This document shows positions 1-10,055 of a stretch of 36,851 bases of DNA, one piece after another. The position numbers and the translations under genes are program-made. Under the pieces are notes generated by a model. It made no database searches. It was given only the letters and a program-made list of their open reading frames with translations, and had not been told where the DNA came from. The stretch's first letter is position 1; each line of letters starts with the position of its first letter. The stretch comes from Acanthaster planci. Its lineage: Eukaryota; Echinodermata; Asteroidea; Valvatida; Acanthasteridae. The stretch is from assembly GCF_001949145.1 (NCBI RefSeq), contig NW_019091793.1:1-36851 (forward strand). The letters are read 5' to 3'.

Positions 1-2465
1 AAAATTGCTGTACTTGTAGACATCAATGAGTAATGAATACTTGCCAATTTTCAGCAGAATCCACCCTTCCACGTGGTCAGGGCAGAGATCAACAAAAATG
101 GACAGCTTTCACTTAAAAATCTACCCTTTAGTGAAAATGAAACATAACCCACTCGTTTTTCTTCCATTATATTCAAATTTGGAATCTAAATAATCGAAAA
201 AATGCTCTTTTGATATTGTGAAGATTTATCTTTGTGAATCAAGAGTCAGGATGATCTTGGATATGCGTCGGTGACCTTTGAAGCAATTAAAGGAATTAAA
301 AGTATCATTTTGAAAAAAATTAAAACAAGTGCTTTCAAATGAAAAATTCTTGGTCTAAAGGAATCCCCTGAAATCCTCCTGGGAATTTAAAAATCAGAAA
401 CATTAGGGCCTATGGTCATTTTCCTATAGCTGGTAAACTTAGAATATGTCAGTTTTGTATGAAGTCTCAATACACGAAGTTGTACCCAAGCAATTTGTGG
501 TCTTAAATGCAATTGATGAAGTTTTAAATGATTTTCCAAGCCAGAGCAATCTCTCACAAAACTGTCATTTTCATTTAGGAGCCTGTTTTAGGAACATAAC
601 TGAGTCTGAGCCCATTAGTGTTACTTTCATTGCGCATAACAAATTGGACAGAAGGTACCAATACAGAAAAGTGAAAGCCACTGTAAGCCACCTTAAGTCA
701 CAACCTGGAAATCAACACAATGGAATAAACAAGGCTGCGTTTGCAAGAGAGATGAGCAAGAGTCTCTTTCACATAAAGTCAAGAACTCCCCCCCCCCAAG
801 AACTCGGCTGTGCCACGCCTGATGTGTTTGAAATTTGGCATGAATGTGAAGTTTGAACTCAATCAGATGTATGGTTTTGTTTTTAGGGTCATTTGAACTT
901 GATGGCTACACGCGTGCCGGTACGCGTGCATTGAGCGCCCTAGTGGAAAAGTATACAGTTTATACACCAGTCTCTGGAAAATGTGGGCTGCGCGCAACGG
1001 TGTATTCGATATTTACAAAAAAATCGTGTCATAGTGGCCGCAAAAAGCTACTCTAAAATCCACAGCCTCAACTTCTGATAACATGCACTTCGGCAATATC
1101 GGGGAAAATGTCAGGGGGTGTATTTTGTCAAGTTTTTGAATGAAGTAGAGCCGCGCTCATATAGGCAGACATGGCACGCGCGTCGGGATGACCTCAGATG
1201 CCCTTCATGTTGGACATGCGCTGTTGGAATACTGAAATGATTCATCGACGACTGTAGCATAATTTCTTTCCAGGTATAAGGTCCAGATATTGTGTTTGTG
1301 ATTTCTGTAATGCTATCACTCCTAACCCTTTGGAATGTACCTTATATGTGTGTACTTGAAGGGTATCACAGCACCCCCGTTGACTAGCAGAATACAACTT
1401 TCCATGTGCTGCTTAATGTTCCAGGATCCGACCTACGACGTCAACACAGTAATTCATCATCACTTGGGTAGTAATGATTGGTGTCATTATGACATATCTC
1501 ACTGACGTACCTTTCCATTGAACCACGCCCATTGCTTTATCCTACCGTATTTACTCATTCCAAACACAAGACAGATCATTTGAGCAAAATGTTTGAATAG
1601 TGATGCCCACTTTAAATCCTCTAGACGCCCATCTGAAATCTACAAAAGTTTACTGCTTTACCCTAACAGATGGTAACCCAACACAACACTATTTCATGGT
1701 ACTCTCTGCGCGAAAGAAAGTATGTCTTAGGGGTCATATTGCGGACTTGCATAATATTATTTTTATGCAAGCCAACAGTATATTAATTTAATATATTATA
1801 CTCAGTCGTGACCATGCAAGGTGTAGGGGCAAATACGGTAACACATGTAGTTTTGAAACCTCATGTGTGAGGTTTGCCCTGTCAACACGCGATTGCTCCT
1901 AAGTCCTCATAATAGACCAACATGTATTCAGACTCTGAATATTTTATGTGAGATGCTCTTAGGCTGAAACCCATTAAAAACTTCATCAATTTCATTTAAG
2001 AGCATAAATACCTTAATGAAAAAAAATCAAAAATAGAACTACGAAATTAACCACAGACATCCTTACATTCCCTTCGACTGTGTCACTGATCAGCTCAAAC
2101 GGAAGCCCCAACGTATAGTTGGAAAAGATCGTGGAGTCGTTCTGTTCCCATTCGACAAAACGTAAAAAATATATGTATGCAGCATTTGAAGACTAAGGCC
2201 ATTGCTGTGTCACAATTTATGTAGATGTTTAAAGAGTAATATTTGGCCAGCGACTGACGCCGTTGAAAGGAAAATTATATCTATCACCAGGTTTGAATTA
2301 TAAGCCACTTCCGGGTTCGACCAGAATAAAGGCTCATGTGACTTTACGCACACGAGATGAAATGAAGAACTCAATTTTACTACCACTTTAACGCAGGTCG
2401 CAGGAAGTCACAGTTGTTTTTTTAAAGATCAAATTTCATTAAATTTGTCTATTTTGACACCTGGC
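1..2465. other. Stretch with no recognisable gene
   Basis: I see no exon, RNA gene or transposon that I can identify. The longest open frame (446-856, plus strand) resembles no family I know, contains a C homopolymer run at about 789-797, and has no supporting splice signals. Positions 798-815 carry the motif CTCGGCTGTGCCACG, which recurs in introns at about 24282 and 26653, so at least this part is probably dispersed-repeat debris. The rest is AT-rich non-coding DNA. Confidence 0.5.
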
Positions 2466-2969
2466 GACGTCATCATGGCATAATTATTTGAGGACCATCT
2501 CTTCCTTAAGGTCCTTGTTTGGTGTAAGTGTAAGATCCAAGATTGCAAATTAACCAAAAAGGCCTCAAGCAAACTGTGTAAGAAGTCAATAGGAGAAGAT
2601 AAAATATTCCAAATTTAAAATAAATCAACAGATGACGTCATCATGACGTCAGTGTACAAGAGTAACGAGTCTTCCTTTGGTCTTCCTATGGTGTAACTTT
2701 GATGGAGAGTAATTACTGCCAAGTGACCAATATGACCCTTTTCTGTGCATTAAAAAAATGGGCAAAATAAAAAGCCAAAACTACATAATAGATCACATGA
2801 TGACGTCGCAAGGACGTCATACTTTATCTGCCTTAAGGTCTTTGGTTTGTGCAAGTTTCATGAAAATATCAGCTTACAAAGGAACTTCAGTCCAAAGTGA
2901 ACGCATTTTTGTAGAGCAGAACCTGAAAAAATTCGTGACAAAAAGAACGCCTTTTTCGCAAAATGCGAA
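2466..2969 (+). repeat. Three tandem copies of a 168-bp repeat with GACGTCA sites
   Basis: GACGTC-type boxes begin at 2466, 2634 and 2802, exactly 168 bp apart. Each is followed about 35-45 bp later by a related segment (forms of CTTCCTTAAGGTCCTTGTTTGG) and then by a GTGTAAGTTT-like stretch. Two units contain two nearby GACGTC boxes in the form GACGTCATCATGACGTC or a variant. The copies are well diverged outside these blocks. I read this as an old short satellite or minisatellite. The palindromic TGACGTCA core equals the CREB/ATF site consensus, but function is not shown. The last unit's end is estimated from the period. Confidence 0.55.
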
Positions 2970-2974
2970 AAAGC
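2952..2974. repeat. Perfect 10-bp hairpin
   Basis: CTTTTTCGCA at 2952-2961 is followed, after the three-base loop AAA, by its exact reverse complement TGCGAAAAAG at 2965-2974. It lies at the end of the third 168-bp repeat unit. No function can be assigned. Confidence 0.6.
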
Positions 2975-4181
2975 TAAACGAGAGCTGCCCATATCTGTTT
3001 TCCACAGAATATATGGCTTTTCCACATTTCTGAGTAAGAGAAATACAATGTATGCAGTTGGCATACATGCATACTTTCTAGTAAAGAGGCAGACGAAATA
3101 CAAAACGAAAACAACTCGAGACATGCAAAAAAATGTCTATAAAATTCACAAGATATCATCATGGCCTCATCATCAGTGTCACCTTCGATACATCACTATG
3201 TAGTAACTACAAACTGGAATTTAATGGAATTGGATCTACAGTTAGTCCTTTTTACACAAACTGAAGATGTTCACCTCTAAAATGACCCCATATATCCATA
3301 AACAGAAACGTCGCCATTAATTTAAATAGACCCATTGTTCCTACATACCAAATAAAGTGTGAACCTTATCTTCCTCTAAATTATCTAGTTATAATACATT
3401 AAAGTATGCGCCTTTGTGATCATGTGCGGGACCCCAAGTGACGAAATTATCAGCTGTAAGACATCCCTGGCTATATGCATATACAGATTGAACCAAATCA
3501 GAGCTCTTCAGATTATATGACATGAAATTGTCCAGTGACGTCATAACGTAACCTTACTAATCATGTAAGATACATTCCTGTCTACAAACATGTGAGAAAT
3601 AAACTAACCAGGACTCAAAACTGACGCAGCTATTGAATGTTAATAGTATTACCATGAGGATTACGTCATTTGACTTGTGATACAGTAACCGTGCATAACC
3701 CAACTTCCGTTTATAACATATATTTAGAAAAAAATTAGTTTTATCCAGACAGGACCTTTGGCTCTGGAGACAGTGACCTGCAAAGAATACAAATTCTTTA
3801 ATTTTTCTACAGGCCGCTTGTGTGGTGACGATGGCAGATAAGAAAATGACAAGTATTGCCCCTAGAAGACCGTATCTGTTTTTATAGAAACTATTCAAAA
3901 TTTAGTTATACGTGATTAATGGAGTCATCATAATATCAGTTCACAAATATTATTTGGAGCGGAAGTTCTACCAACCGTGTGAATGTTAGGATTTTGCCTT
4001 TGAAAGATTTTGCTAGGATCGGAACGTAAGACCCTCCCTCATTTTTCAATTTTTTCAAACTGTTTCGAGCATTTTTCTTCGCATTGTTTTTACGAGCTTG
4101 GGTGTCAGTTCGTGAGCCCAAAAATGTTGATAACGAGGTTTTCAAGGTTTTCAAGAACTGACATCCACTTGCGGGTTAGTG
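2975..4181. other. Stretch with no recognisable gene
   Basis: Short open frames on both strands overlap each other and show no family resemblance. A 14-base near-repeat (GTGTCAGTTCGTG) occurs at about 4101 and 4180, just outside the recognisable part of the Polinton ATPase. It may mark the truncated left edge of that element, but no terminal inverted repeat can be identified here. Confidence 0.45.
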
Positions 4182-4582
4182 TCAGTTCGTGGTGTCTCTG
4201 AATGTGACTGCTGACACCTGCCTTCCACTGATCGCCATCCGACTGAATGGACAAATGTTGTTGCCGTTTGATCTCTTTTGATATTTAATAACTTGGTTAT
4301 CAGAACAACCATCCACGATAAATAACGTATTTACCCCGTCAAAAACGTTTTGATACAAATCGATAGCCTCATTTAATTCTAGCTTTTCTTTGTCCAAGTC
4401 ACACACGTATACGTTTACGTCGGTGTATATCCATAACCGATCCAAATAAGTTTTATTTTTTAATAGGGTTGGACAGATAATTACTATAGGTTCGTAATTA
4501 AATTTATACTCCGTTTCTAATAGATCCAAGATCCAGTATCACCCATAATTAAGGCGCAGTGAAGATTTTTATACGTTTCCAT
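4182..4582 (-). pseudogene. Polinton genome-packaging ATPase (FtsK/HerA type), broken
   Basis: This is the remains of the ATPase thought to pump element DNA into capsids. The probable start is the ATG at 4582, giving METYKNLHCALIMGDTG, where GDTG is the beginning of the Walker A P-loop. Immediately after it (about 4532) the GCGKT part is absent and the frame shifts. The next frame continues with LDLLETEY and IVIICPTLL, and a Walker B-like strand NTLFIVDGCSD (about 4290-4320), where Gly stands where the family usually has Asp. An AISGRQ segment resembles the family's AFSGRH block. The C-terminal third is missing. The start overlaps the end of the capsid frame by 14 bp. Loss of the P-loop makes activity very unlikely. 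Confidence 0.78.
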
Positions 4583-5732
4583 TCATTTTTTTAAAACCAT
4601 TTAAATACACCAAGCTTTTAAAATTCCCGTCTTCAACGTCAGTTGTGCGTCCATTACCAAAAACACGTACATTGTCAAAGGTGCAGCCGTCTCTGCTGCT
4701 CTTTCCATCTGAATTGAAATGTCGCCTCCACCACAATCGACCTACCTGATCCTTGAGCCAAGATATCGTCAGAACTTCTAAAATCGAGCCAGAGCCCGTA
4801 TTTATCTTTGAAATAACTTGCCATGTCGACGCCGGTTAACTTTAGGTCTGTGACAACCGCTCGACCCGCCACTGTTCCGAATCCCCGAGATATTTGCAAA
4901 CTGCGGTAAGTGTTGGTACTCGAGATCGCCCTGCGAGTACAGTTGATTGGGCTTATCTTCGACCGTTACGATCGTTTTCGTTATATGTGGATTGTAAAAT
5001 TTTGCGGGCTTTGAACAGAGGAATCTTTGAACAGGATTAACACGCCTTTCAAGCTTTTAATCTTTTGATCTATGCAAATATCCCAAAGCGTGTCCGACTT
5101 GTTTACGGTCTGTTTCTTCCGCGAGTGAATCCTGTCGAACGAGTAATAGACGAGGCCTTTACGTTTTTTTTTCTCAGACTTGTTGCCAAATCTCAATTGG
5201 TGACTACCTCGTATTCGAGGGTCAAGTCCGAGATGGTATACTCGGCGGCAGTATCTGTACTTTTAATCACTTTGCCATGATCGTTAAAAGTCAATTGATA
5301 GGTTAGAGGTTCTTTAAAATCCGACGGGTAAAAGGGTCCGTGATCGGTCAATAGAGGCACGACCAAAGGAATTGCGTAACGATTTTTTATACGCGTCTGC
5401 AATGGCTTTATCTTTACCTTCGTTTAGGGCTGCGCAACCGTCGGCTGCGCCCAAACGTAGTTCTGCCACGTTTTCCCTTTCTAGGCCAAGGTAAGCAATA
5501 TTTTTAGTCTGTGTTAGGGGTAGCCAATTATCATAAAGTTGTGAAATGTGTCTGCGTCGCGATAACTGACAATTTTATTGCCCTGTAAACGTACGTTCAA
5601 CTCTGAGACTAAATTCCTTTCCAAGCTAATATACACGGCTCGATTATCGTCGGATGCCCCGTCCAAGTCCAACTTGAAAGCTAATTTCGCGGTACCAGGG
5701 ACTACAACGATTGTTTTCGGATTATGTGACAT
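4569..5732 (-). pseudogene. Polinton major capsid protein (double jelly-roll), frameshifted
   Basis: Four frame segments in order along the minus strand correspond to the major capsid protein: 5732-5514, 5402-5193, 5196-4981 and 4899-4569. The first begins MSHNPKTIVVVPGTAKL and continues with FKLDLDGASDDNRAVYISL, the typical N-terminal jelly-roll block of this family. Later landmarks are FYPSDFKEPLTYQL, ISDLTLEYEVV, KSLKGVLILFKD and GLWLDFRSSDD, and close to the end MYVFLVMDAQLT. The open frame extends upstream of the Met at 5732 without another ATG, so the original start may lie further 5' and be lost. At least three frameshifts prevent a full-length product. The family assignment rests on recognition of these blocks; a profile search would settle it. 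Confidence 0.75.
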
Positions 5733-5812
5733 TGTAACTTTGCGTCTCTCGCCCTTAATGGCTCGTTCGATTTTTTCGTGTATTGCTGTGATATTTTTCT
5801 TATTATATAGTT

Positions 5813-6095
5813 TTATAATTGAGGGTTTTTAAAAATTTTAAAACTAGGTAAAAATCTTAAACACGAAAATGCAATCAGTGATAAACCGGCCGCAAAGAAA
5901 ATGTCTTCGTATTTGTACAATAAATCGCGCTTGTGAAGTGTTTCGTGTCTCATTTCTGCTAGTACCTCTTGAATCTCTAAAAGCATGTCTCTTTAGTGAT
6001 CCACATCGGCTCCCATGTCGCGCAACATACCCTCGATGTTGTTTTGTCTGATTGGCTTGGACTTCTGCCAACTGGTCTTTAATTTCTCGATCCAT
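5813..6095 (-). pseudogene. Small Polinton gene with one C-terminal membrane segment, broken
   Basis: The minus-strand ATG at 6095 opens MDREIKDQLAEVQANQTKQ, a charged, coiled-coil-like start. The frame then breaks, and a second frame carries EVLAEMRHETLHKRDLLYK followed by a hydrophobic segment IFFAAGLSLIAFSCLRFLP and a stop at 5813. The protein would be about 90 residues. It starts head-to-head with the plus-strand small gene, with only 8 bp (6096-6103) between the two ATGs, which implies a shared divergent control region. I do not recognise its function; small membrane proteins of this kind are common in Polintons. Confidence 0.5.
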
Positions 6096-6103
6096 ATTTA
6101 AAA

Positions 6104-6449
6104 ATGGCAAGCGCTAGGAGGTATAGAGGAGCTATAGTTAATGCATTGGCGTTTACTGGCACAATTTTTTTATTTAGCAGCCTATCTAAAAATAGAGTAG
6201 ACGAGGAACGTAAACGACACGATTTAGCCTTAGAACAATTGTTGCAAGCGAAACAAGACTGGGAAAAAATTGTGCGCATATGCTAGACTTTTTAAACGAG
6301 CGAATGAGGCAGGAACGCGCCGTCAACAGACATTTGTCAACGTCGGCGAAGCTTTACGCGTCTTCGCCGAATTGACAGGTAAAGAGGTCACGCCCTTGCC
6401 GCCAGAGCCCAAGTTGTCCGATTTCTATGTGCCTTCTGAAAAGAATTAA
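6104..6449 (+). pseudogene. Small Polinton gene with N-terminal membrane segment, frameshifted
   Basis: The ATG at 6104 opens MASARRYRGAIVNALAFTG, where a hydrophobic stretch (about residues 9-26) suggests a membrane anchor. It is followed by the charged helix ERKRHDLALEQLLQAKQDW. The frame stops at 6286, but adjacent frames continue plausibly with LDFLNERMRQERAVNRH (from about 6282) and then FVNVGEALRVFAELTGKEV, ending PSEKN and TAA at 6449. At least two frameshifts are implied. No function is recognised. The position just upstream of the integrase, and the head-to-head start with the minus-strand small gene, support it as an original Polinton gene. Confidence 0.45.
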
Positions 6450-6532
6450 TATGGATCTTGGGAGGAACTGCCCTAGTCAGATTGTTAGCCTACCGATTTG
6501 CTTAAGTCGAGTTTTTAACAACTTTATTTTAA

Positions 6533-7446
6533 ATGGACAAAGAATCTTCAAAACTGTTTTACAGCCCCCAAGGTTACTGGAAAGGTGAAAGCGCTGTCGA
6601 CCACTTGCATCAAAAGACAGGAGCAGACAAGTCTGTTTTTAGTAACTGGCAAAAAAAAAATCTGGTAAATTTATCTGGCCGCCCCAAATTACGTGCCCAG
6701 GCCGACAATGCTGCAATCGGAATATGTAATCCGAAATCAGGCGCACCAATTGGATATATTATTCTTGCCCTGGGATGACAATAAAACGGGCGAACAAACG
6801 TCGGGGGCCGTTAAACAGATTTACAAAAGATCGCCTTTGACTTGGCCTAAATTTGTCATGGTGGATGCGGGATCAGAATTTAAAGGCGAATTTAAAAAGT
6901 TAGTGACCAAACACGACGTCAAAATTCAAGCGGATGAACCAGGCGTCCATCGGTTACAGGGAATAGTCAAACGTTTTAACAGAACTTTGGCCGAGCGTTT
7001 ATTTGCTCATCAATTTGCGCAAGAAATGTTAAACGTAGTTGAACGTAACGTGGAATGGGTTGCAAGATTGCCCCAAGTAATAAAATCACGAAGAAAAGAT
7101 GCGGTTCATTGACAAAGAGCCTGCTAACGCTGTCAAGTTACCGAGTGAAACAAGCACCAAGCGCGCCTCCTAGGGAAACCAGAAAAGAATTGCCTTCGGG
7201 CATTTTGGTCAGGTTTTTATATTATCCCGGTGAGCAAGAAGGTGGTACGGTTAAAAGGGCAACCGATCCCTTATGGTCCGTGGACGTGTATCCAGTGGAA
7301 AAGCGCACCAGTCAATTTAAACGGGTCAATGGCAAGAGGGTTAAACGGGGCCTACTTTCTATTATTTACTCGACGGGCCAAAGTGGAGTTTTGTTAGAGA
7401 AGAGCTTCAAGTGGTTCCGGGAGACACAGAATTGCCGCCTTCTTGA
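6533..7446 (+). pseudogene. Polinton integrase (retroviral-type DDE), broken
   Basis: The start MDKESSKLFYSPQGYWKGES is the typical Polinton integrase N-terminus (YSPxGYWKG). After a frameshift near 6720-6760 comes QLDILFLPWDD, holding the first catalytic Asp region. The frame then jumps almost at once to GAVKQIYKRSPLTWPKF, so about 40 residues of the core between them are deleted. FVMVDAGSEFKG holds the second Asp. The third motif reads GIVKRFNRTLAERLF, where the family has GIVERFN: the catalytic Glu is Lys. Further blocks are ERNVEWVARLPQV, YYPGEQEGGTVKRATDPLW and a C-terminal ELQVVPGDTELPP, in another frame ending at 7446. It is inactive on three counts. Confidence 0.85.
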
Positions 7447-7452
7447 ATAGTT

Positions 7453-9830
7453 CTACAATGCCCGTAGGCTAACGTATCCACCCCGTTTAATAATATACCG
7501 TTTCGTGTCCAACGGCGAAAGACTTAACTTATTTTGCGAGACGGTGAACAACAGATGCTTGTCCGATTTTAAAAGCTGTTGTTTATTAAAATGCTGCGTT
7601 TTTTCAAGAAGAGTGTTTTTGTAAGCCTCGTGTGACAACCTTTTAGGAGTCACTACTTTTGTAACTCCTTTAGCCTTTGTCAAATTTTGGTACTCTGTTA
7701 AAATGGAATATACCTTTGGACGTATGCAAACGGCTTCCGAAATCACTTGACCGCCAAATTTCGTCCTTCATCTTGCCAATGACTTTTTAATTTTTGGATC
7801 GTAAAGTGAGTGATCGGGCTGGGTAATTGCTCATATCAAATAATTTACGCTTTTGTGTAAATGTGTACAAAAGACAGGCGTTCGAGCCAAAGTATACTTT
7901 TAACTCGTTGTAATAGAAGTCGTAAAGTAAAGTTTTGGACAGGTCGAGCACGCTCACGCCGCAGTAAAAGGGCTTATTCATTTCGACAAATGATAGATTG
8001 CACTCTTTGAACGGATTAATCGTTTTATAATGCGGTTTAAAAGTTAATTTCTTATACTTGGAGGCGTCTTGAAAATCTCTCGGTAATGCCCGTTTATTCG
8101 ATAACGCACATTTTCCATCGTTTTACCAATGACGAAATTATTCATCAATTTGAAAAAGTCTTTCTCGAAATCGGACTTGGCCAATTTACGCAAATCTGTA
8201 CTTTTCTCGATGTAACCTTTCATTCACGTTGCCTGTTAAAAAAGACATTACTCGGTAAACTTCTTTTGAATGTAAACAGAGTTCCAGATTGTTTGTAACG
8301 TGTGATAGTGAACCACGTATTTATGTTAGGTGCCCAAAGTGGACACTCGTTTGTCTATAGAAGTAACCCTTCCTCCGCTCGATAGCAAGTCTTTTTGATA
8401 GTCGGAGAGCCATTCGTTTGGCACTAATAAATTTTCAGGTGCCAGTGGGAAATTGTTGTGTTTATTGTTTAAATGTATTGGGTATTCTAAAGTTAATTCG
8501 AACATATAGCCTTTTGAAGCTTTCGGTAAACTTTTGCGATATACCCGTGGGTAAATTTGGTCGTGTCTTGAACTCACCGAAAATTTCTGACGGGTAACGA
8601 TTGACTCATGGTCCATCCAACAAATTATTTGCGTCCAAATACATGATGTAAGACTTTGGCTTATTGAGATCGTAATCTTTTAAATCTGGATTATTAGCTT
8701 TGAAAAATCGTTTTGCCCCAACGCTCGAGATGCCGCCTCTTTTTTCTCTCCGAAAAATAGATGCTTGTCAATGTTTGTCAAAAGCTCAAATTCCATGCCA
8801 GAGTGTTTTAAAAGCGCGTCCCACGATAGACCATGCGACGTGTAATAATTGGTGATTCTTACACACGTTACGAAAGTTTTCAAATACGCCTGCTAAAGTA
8901 AATCATCCGTCTTGACGTAGAGTTTGTGGTAGTCTCCGAGATTTTGACAGTCGAAAGTTTGCCTTACGTTTTGGGCTCTTGTATATTCTTCTTTTGTAAT
9001 GGACTGCTGCTTCAAAGTGCTGTAAAATGAGTTTGGAGGAGGGAGTTGGGTTTCTTCGAATCCATCGTTGAATCTATGTATTCGTAAGAGTAGATTCCCT
9101 TTTTTAAAAGCGATCCATGTTATTTGGGACCTTTAGCGGGGCAGGTTAAAATCTTCCAGGGAACAGTTTTTGGAAAATAGATCGAGCGAAGCAGCCTTGA
9201 AATGAAACGAGTCTGGGAACCTGAGTTGGTCAAAACGAAATGTATTTTTCAGTGTTTTTGGCAATGACGTTAATTTTACTACCGTCGAGCGTTTGAGCCC
9301 CATGCATAATTAGACAAGCGTCGTATTTCTTCAAGTTACGTAAAATTTGGGACTACTGTGAGTTTTAAATTACAGTGAGCGTACGCCAGGCCTCGATATT
9401 TGCCCGTTACGTTACAGTGATCTCTAACTTTGCGACATTTATTGATGGGCTTTTCGCAAGTCACACAAATTTAGTAGTAACTAAAGGCGACTCTTTTAGT
9501 TTTTTGGCTCGTCGGTAGTTGAGCATCGACACTGTGATTCTTTGGTTTTGCCGATGGGCCTTTTGCAGATCCAGCAGTCGTTGGATTTGTCGTGGAGTTT
9601 CTGCAACTCGCACAACCAGGCGAGAGGCTTTGGATCGGCAAATGTTTCGTTGATCGTGGCGACTTCTCTAGACGATTCTACAAATTGAACGGCCGCGTCT
9701 TGGCCTCTGTACGTTTTGCGACTGGTACACACACCGTCGCATCTAACGACTGCATATGAATAGCCGAAAGGCTTGTGGATTTGTGTTTTGACCGTGTTTA
9801 ACGGTTTTGGCGAAAGACGCTTTAAAACAT
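7453..9830 (-). pseudogene. Polinton protein-primed DNA polymerase B, broken
   Basis: Successive minus-strand segments give the family B polymerase in the order seen in Polintons. These are IHKPFGYSYAVVR (about 9790-9740) and a Cys-rich block CWICKRP (9732-9496). Next is the signature RDHCNVTGKYRGLAYAHCN (9371-9430) and RFPDSFHFKAASLD (about 9190-9235). Then come NSFYSTLKQQSITKEEY to YHKLYVKTDDLL (about 9050-8895), LSWDALLKHSGMEFELL (8883-8680), LTLEYPIHLNNKHNNFPLAP (8616-8326), and MNKPFYCGVSVLDLSKTLL (7981-7787). The C-terminal block KHLLFTVSQNKLSLSPLD (7746-7453) follows. The catalytic motif C, normally YTDTDS, reads YTFTQK, so both metal-binding Asp residues are gone. Several frameshifts and a stop after TDDLL are present. 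Confidence 0.85.
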
Positions 9831-10003
9831 ATTGGAAAACTGAGTAGAATGGAGCATCTTGTTTATTCTTGTAATTTTCAAACTTGAGAACATTTTGGCC
9901 CTTTATTTATTTTATTTTATGGGTTAACATTGTAAAAGAAAAAATTAAAATAAAGTTAATTGAAACCCAAAGACACAATTTCAATTTTTTGTTTATCTTG
10001 CAG
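9831..10003. other. Short AT-rich gap before the first visible exon
   Basis: This stretch lies between the last recognisable Polinton polymerase sequence and the splice acceptor TTGTTTATCTTGCAG. It is AT-rich and contains no recognisable Polinton terminal repeat. Its 3' part is presumably intron of the ankyrin gene. Confidence 0.5.
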
Positions 10004-10055
10004 TTTGATCAACTGTGGACTAGAAATTTTGGAATTCCCTCGACAGCCATGGCAG
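10004..10055 (+). CDS. Exon 1 of the visible chain (52 nt)
   Basis: It is bounded by a strong acceptor (TTTATCTTGCAG) and donor (GTAAGA). Read in the frame that joins the later exons it encodes FDQLWTRNFGIPSTAMA plus one base. The exon is very short, and its support is splice signals and phase rather than homology. It starts in phase 0 and ends with one base of the next codon. Confidence 0.45.

Larger units (their letters stand above)
4182..9830. mobile_element. Degenerate Polinton/Maverick element
   Basis: Five or six genes of a Polinton, a large self-synthesising DNA transposon related to viruses, are recognisable in compact order. On the minus strand, packaging ATPase follows major capsid protein, which follows a small membrane protein. 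On the plus strand a second small gene is followed by a retroviral-type integrase. On the minus strand, protein-primed DNA polymerase B ends almost at the integrase stop. Integrase and polymerase are convergent, 6 bp apart. The adenovirus-type protease and minor capsid genes, and both terminal inverted repeats, are not found, so both ends are probably lost. Every large gene carries frameshifts or internal deletions. The relic ends about 170 bp before the first visible exon of the host ankyrin gene. Confidence 0.88.

Noticed and set aside
446-856. 136-residue open frame on the plus strand
   Set aside because: No family resemblance, no splice context, and a homopolymer C run inside; the length is not exceptional for a 36-kb window.
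2758-3162. Overlapping open frames on both strands
   Set aside because: They lie on the end of the 168-bp repeat array and overlap each other on opposite strands; no coding signal.
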